Source: Aequitasia blattaphilus
GTDB taxonomy: Bacteria > Bacillota > Clostridia > Lachnospirales > Lachnospiraceae
Direction: 5' to 3'
Assembly: GCF_024721305.1 (NCBI RefSeq)
Contig: NZ_JAMXOD010000016.1
Coordinates: 25,684 to 89,683, forward strand
DNA length: 64,000 nucleotides
Shown: positions 62,004-64,000 of the stretch, in pieces
How positions within the stretch are numbered: position 1 is the first letter of the stretch
Layout: each line of letters starts with the position of its first letter
Position numbers and translations under genes: made by a program
The notes under the pieces: generated by a model
Seen by the model: only the letters and a program-made list of their open reading frames with translations
Database searches by the model: none
What the model was told of the DNA's origin: nothing

Positions 62004-63494
62004 AGTGTTTGTCCTCCCTTCTTCATCGTGACGCTCCAATTTACGCTTGCTTCGGCTGCGTTCCAAAGTGCTTGATATGCAGGACAACTAGCCAAAAGAT
62101 TTTCATGCACTCCAGCCGCTGCCAGATTTCCATTTTCCATAACACATATTTGATCCGCATTTACAATGGACTGCAGACGGTGAGCAATAACAATTACGGT
62201 CTTATTCTGGATAAGTTCTGCAATCGCTTCATTCATTTTCTCCTCATTCTCCGGATCCATAAATGCTGTCGCTTCATCAAGAACGATGATAGGTGCATTT
62301 TTCAATATTGTACGGGCGAGAGAGATTCGTTGGCGTTCACCACCGGAGAGCTGTTTCCCTCCATCTCCTGCCATCGTATATATACCTTTTTCAAGTCGTG
62401 CAAGAAACTCTCCGCACTGGGCTTTTTCCGCTGCAGCCAGCACTTCTTCATCACTTGCATCTAATTTTCCGATACGAATATTCTCAAGTAGAGTAGTGTT
62501 AAAAAGGAATTGTTCCTGAGCCACATAGGAAATTTCTCTATTCAGTGCTTCCAGACTCATCTCACGGATATCCTGACCTCCAATTTTTATTGCCCCACCG
62601 CTTACATCGTAAAAATGAACCAACAGCTTTGCAAGAGTTGATTTCCCACTTCCACTCTCCCCCACCAAGGCGGTTAAGCTGCCCTCATGAGCCTCAAACG
62701 AAACCCCATGTAACACCTCTTCATCCTTATAGGCGAATCTTGCCTCTTCAAATGTGACGTTGTGATTTTTTCCGGCAAAATCTCCTTCACCCTGTTCCAG
62801 TGGAGGCGCATCAAGCATATCTTCAAGAGCCTTTATCTTGTAATTAATCTGTGGAAGTGTTGAGCCAAAGCCCAAGGCTTTTATAAAAAGAGGCCCGATA
62901 GAGAAGGACATACACAGCACCAAAACGAAATCCGGTAAGGTTGAAAAACCATTCAAAACGAGATATGCACCAATGGGTAATGTAAACATTGCCACACAGG
63001 GGAGAATACTGCTATAAAGCGCCATCCATGGCCAGCATGCCTTATACCACTTAAGTGTAAAAGTAAGATAGCTCTTCACATCTCCCTCAAAGCGATGATA
63101 GCTTTCACCATCTCGGTTAAAAACCTTCACGACCTCCATCCCATTTATATATTCCACAATGGTGTTATTCATCTTTTTTCCGGCGGCATAGTAATTTCCC
63201 ATTTCTCCCATGCCAATCTTATACATAATGCCCATGGCGATGATGCCAAGGGGCAGCGCCGCAAGACTAAGCAGAGAAAGCTTCCAATCGACGAGAAACA
63301 TAAAGATAAATACGATGATCGGTGCACCGATATTCGCAATCCCCTCAGGTAACGCATGTGCCATAAGCAATTCAACATTCTCAATGTCGTCAATAAACAT
63401 TTTCTTTAATGCACCTGTTCCTTTGTCCTGTATCGTTCCGAGGGGCAGCCTTTCAAGTTTGCCCTGGAGAGAAACACGCAGATTTTTCAAAGTA
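62000..63494 (-). pseudogene. ABC exporter half-transporter, 5' end cut by insertion element
   Basis: Readable ABC sequence starts at about 63494 with TTLKNLRVSLQGKLERLPLG, within the second or third membrane helix region, and runs to the stop at 62000. The ATPase domain is intact (GESGSGKST, LSGGERQRISLARTI, IIVLDEATAFMD, VIVIAHRLQSI). About 80-90 N-terminal residues are missing. The apparent start upstream (ATG 63526) lies in the end of the IS element, not in the gene. Its missing part should lie beyond the element, outside the window. Confidence 0.82.
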
Positions 63495-63640
63495 GTGACA
63501 TGCTCCCACCACTTGAATGCTATCATTCTGAAGTGGGGGCTTCCTGTTCAATATTCCCAATGGAATAAGTATCTGCAGGCTATCCCCGTATGCCCTACGG
63601 TTTGTGTTCTTTTATTTTCGTACAGTCACGCACTTAGCAT
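63495..63640 (-). ncRNA. Probable omega RNA (reRNA) of the TnpB system
   Basis: In IS200/IS605 elements the guide RNA of TnpB covers the 3' end of tnpB and the right end of the element. This stretch occupies that place, is conserved in character (a CAATATTCCCAATGGAATAA region and the end hairpin) and carries no other gene. Boundaries are estimated from family knowledge; no direct evidence of transcription. Confidence 0.4.
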
Positions 63641-64000
63641 TCTTTTTCCTTCTTCCCGGATATTGATTGCAGCATTTACATCTCTGTCTAACTGATTCCC
63701 ACATTCACATCGATAGCTTCTCTCTGCTAAGGAAAGTTCCCTCTTTATTTTTCCGCATTTACTACAGGTTTTACTGGAAGGATAATAGCGATTGATTTTT
63801 AAGAGCTTCTTTCCCCTGTCTCTCAGTTTATATTCCAAGAGATTACAGAAGTTCCCAAATCCATTATCCATCACCCCTTTTCCCAGATGGAGGCTCCTAC
63901 TCATGCTTTTCATGTTTAAGTCTTCTACACAGACTACATCATATTCCCTTGCCAGTTCCAGACTCAACTTATGTTGATAGTCTTTTCTTTGATTCTTTGT
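63626..64000 (-). CDS. tnpB: TnpB RNA-guided nuclease, C-terminal part
   Basis: 124 codons open to the window edge. The RuvC-like active-site Glu lies in VVCVEDLNMKSM; the zinc finger has CSKC and CEC in SKTCSKCGKIKREL and YRCECGNQ; and the last active-site Asp is in LDRDVNAAINI. This is the typical end of TnpB (about 370-400 residues), a transposon nuclease guided by omega RNA and ancestral to Cas12. The start and the first 250 residues lie outside the window. Confidence 0.93.
   Translation of the reverse strand, partial: TKNQRKDYQHKLSLELAREYDVVCVEDLNMKSMSRSLHLGKGVMDNGFGNFCNLLEYKLRDRGKKLLKINRYYPSSKTCSKCGKIKRELSLAERSYRCECGNQLDRDVNAAINIREEGKRMLSA

Larger units (their letters stand above)
63495..64000 (-). 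mobile_element. IS200/IS605-type element, right end (partial)
   Basis: The right end lies at about 63495, marked by an imperfect subterminal hairpin at 63504-63540 (CCCACCACTTGAATG against CATTCTGAAGTGGGGG), the kind recognised by TnpA in this group. A TnpB gene follows inward and the element leaves the window. It interrupts an ABC transporter gene. Whether tnpA is present cannot be seen. Confidence 0.8.

Noticed and set aside
62000-63526. A 508-residue complete ABC exporter starting at ATG 63526
   Set aside because: The first eleven codons lie in the end hairpin of the IS element and the N-terminal helices are missing.
1-64000. CRISPR arrays, tRNA or rRNA genes
   Set aside because: No regularly spaced repeats and no tRNA or rRNA sequence signatures were found by eye on either strand.

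Overview
The window looks like chromosomal DNA of a low-GC, Gram-positive gut-type Clostridia, most likely Lachnospiraceae. This is inferred from AT-rich DNA, strong AGGAGG-type ribosome sites, lipobox-type binding proteins, YesM/YesN two-component pairs and the density of glycoside hydrolases. No rRNA, tRNA or CRISPR was seen. Almost every gene is on the minus strand, so operons read from right to left.

Layout. 1-2.7 kb is an L-ascorbate (ula) PTS operon cut by the window edge. 2.9-5.8 kb holds a membrane protein, an acetyltransferase/cyclophilin-like lipoprotein pair and a divergent LysR regulator. 5.7-13.8 kb is a self-regulated beta-galactoside operon: CUT1 binding protein, two permeases, YesN-type regulator, YesM-type kinase and GH42. 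Its left end abuts a thioesterase gene that has lost its 5' half. 13.9-19.5 kb holds a YbaK-like deacylase, EamA and MATE transporters, then two broken genes (FtsX-like permease and GHKL kinase) joined head to head, which looks like a deletion scar. 19.5-28.2 kb holds an operon of GH127, two aldo/keto reductases, GH13 and GH36, with rmlA behind it on its own promoter. 28.3-34.4 kb is an alpha-xyloside unit (CUT1 importer, GH31, divergent YesL). 34.6-40.2 kb is a Gfo/Idh/MocA oxidoreductase-cupin-LacI-GH36 operon facing an AraC regulator. 40.5-48.4 kb pairs an AnmK-family sugar kinase with a complete CUT2 (RbsABC-type) importer, a medium-chain dehydrogenase, an aldo/keto reductase and a LacI regulator with palindromic operators. 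48.6-55.8 kb has a GalM-like epimerase, a regulator fragment and a second CUT2 importer with a third GH36.

The most unusual locus is 56.0-59.7 kb: a YesN-type response regulator, a histidine kinase with no membrane or sensor domain, and a tandem ABC-ATPase homologue of the RbsA type in which the Walker, signature and switch residues are gone. It is divergent from the second CUT2 importer. I infer a transporter-coupled sensing module in which the pseudo-ATPase reports permease status to the soluble kinase.

59.8-64 kb is a degraded zone: a KilA-N fragment, a 76-bp near-palindrome, a heterodimeric ABC exporter pair with one frameshifted member and one cut by an IS200/IS605-type element, whose TnpB gene runs off the window.

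Taken together, the region is a series of carbohydrate utilisation units for alpha- and beta-galactosides, alpha-xylosides, beta-L-arabinofuranosides, isomalto-type glucosides, ascorbate and possibly anhydro-sugars. The CUT1 importers lack their own ATPase and presumably borrow a shared one encoded elsewhere.
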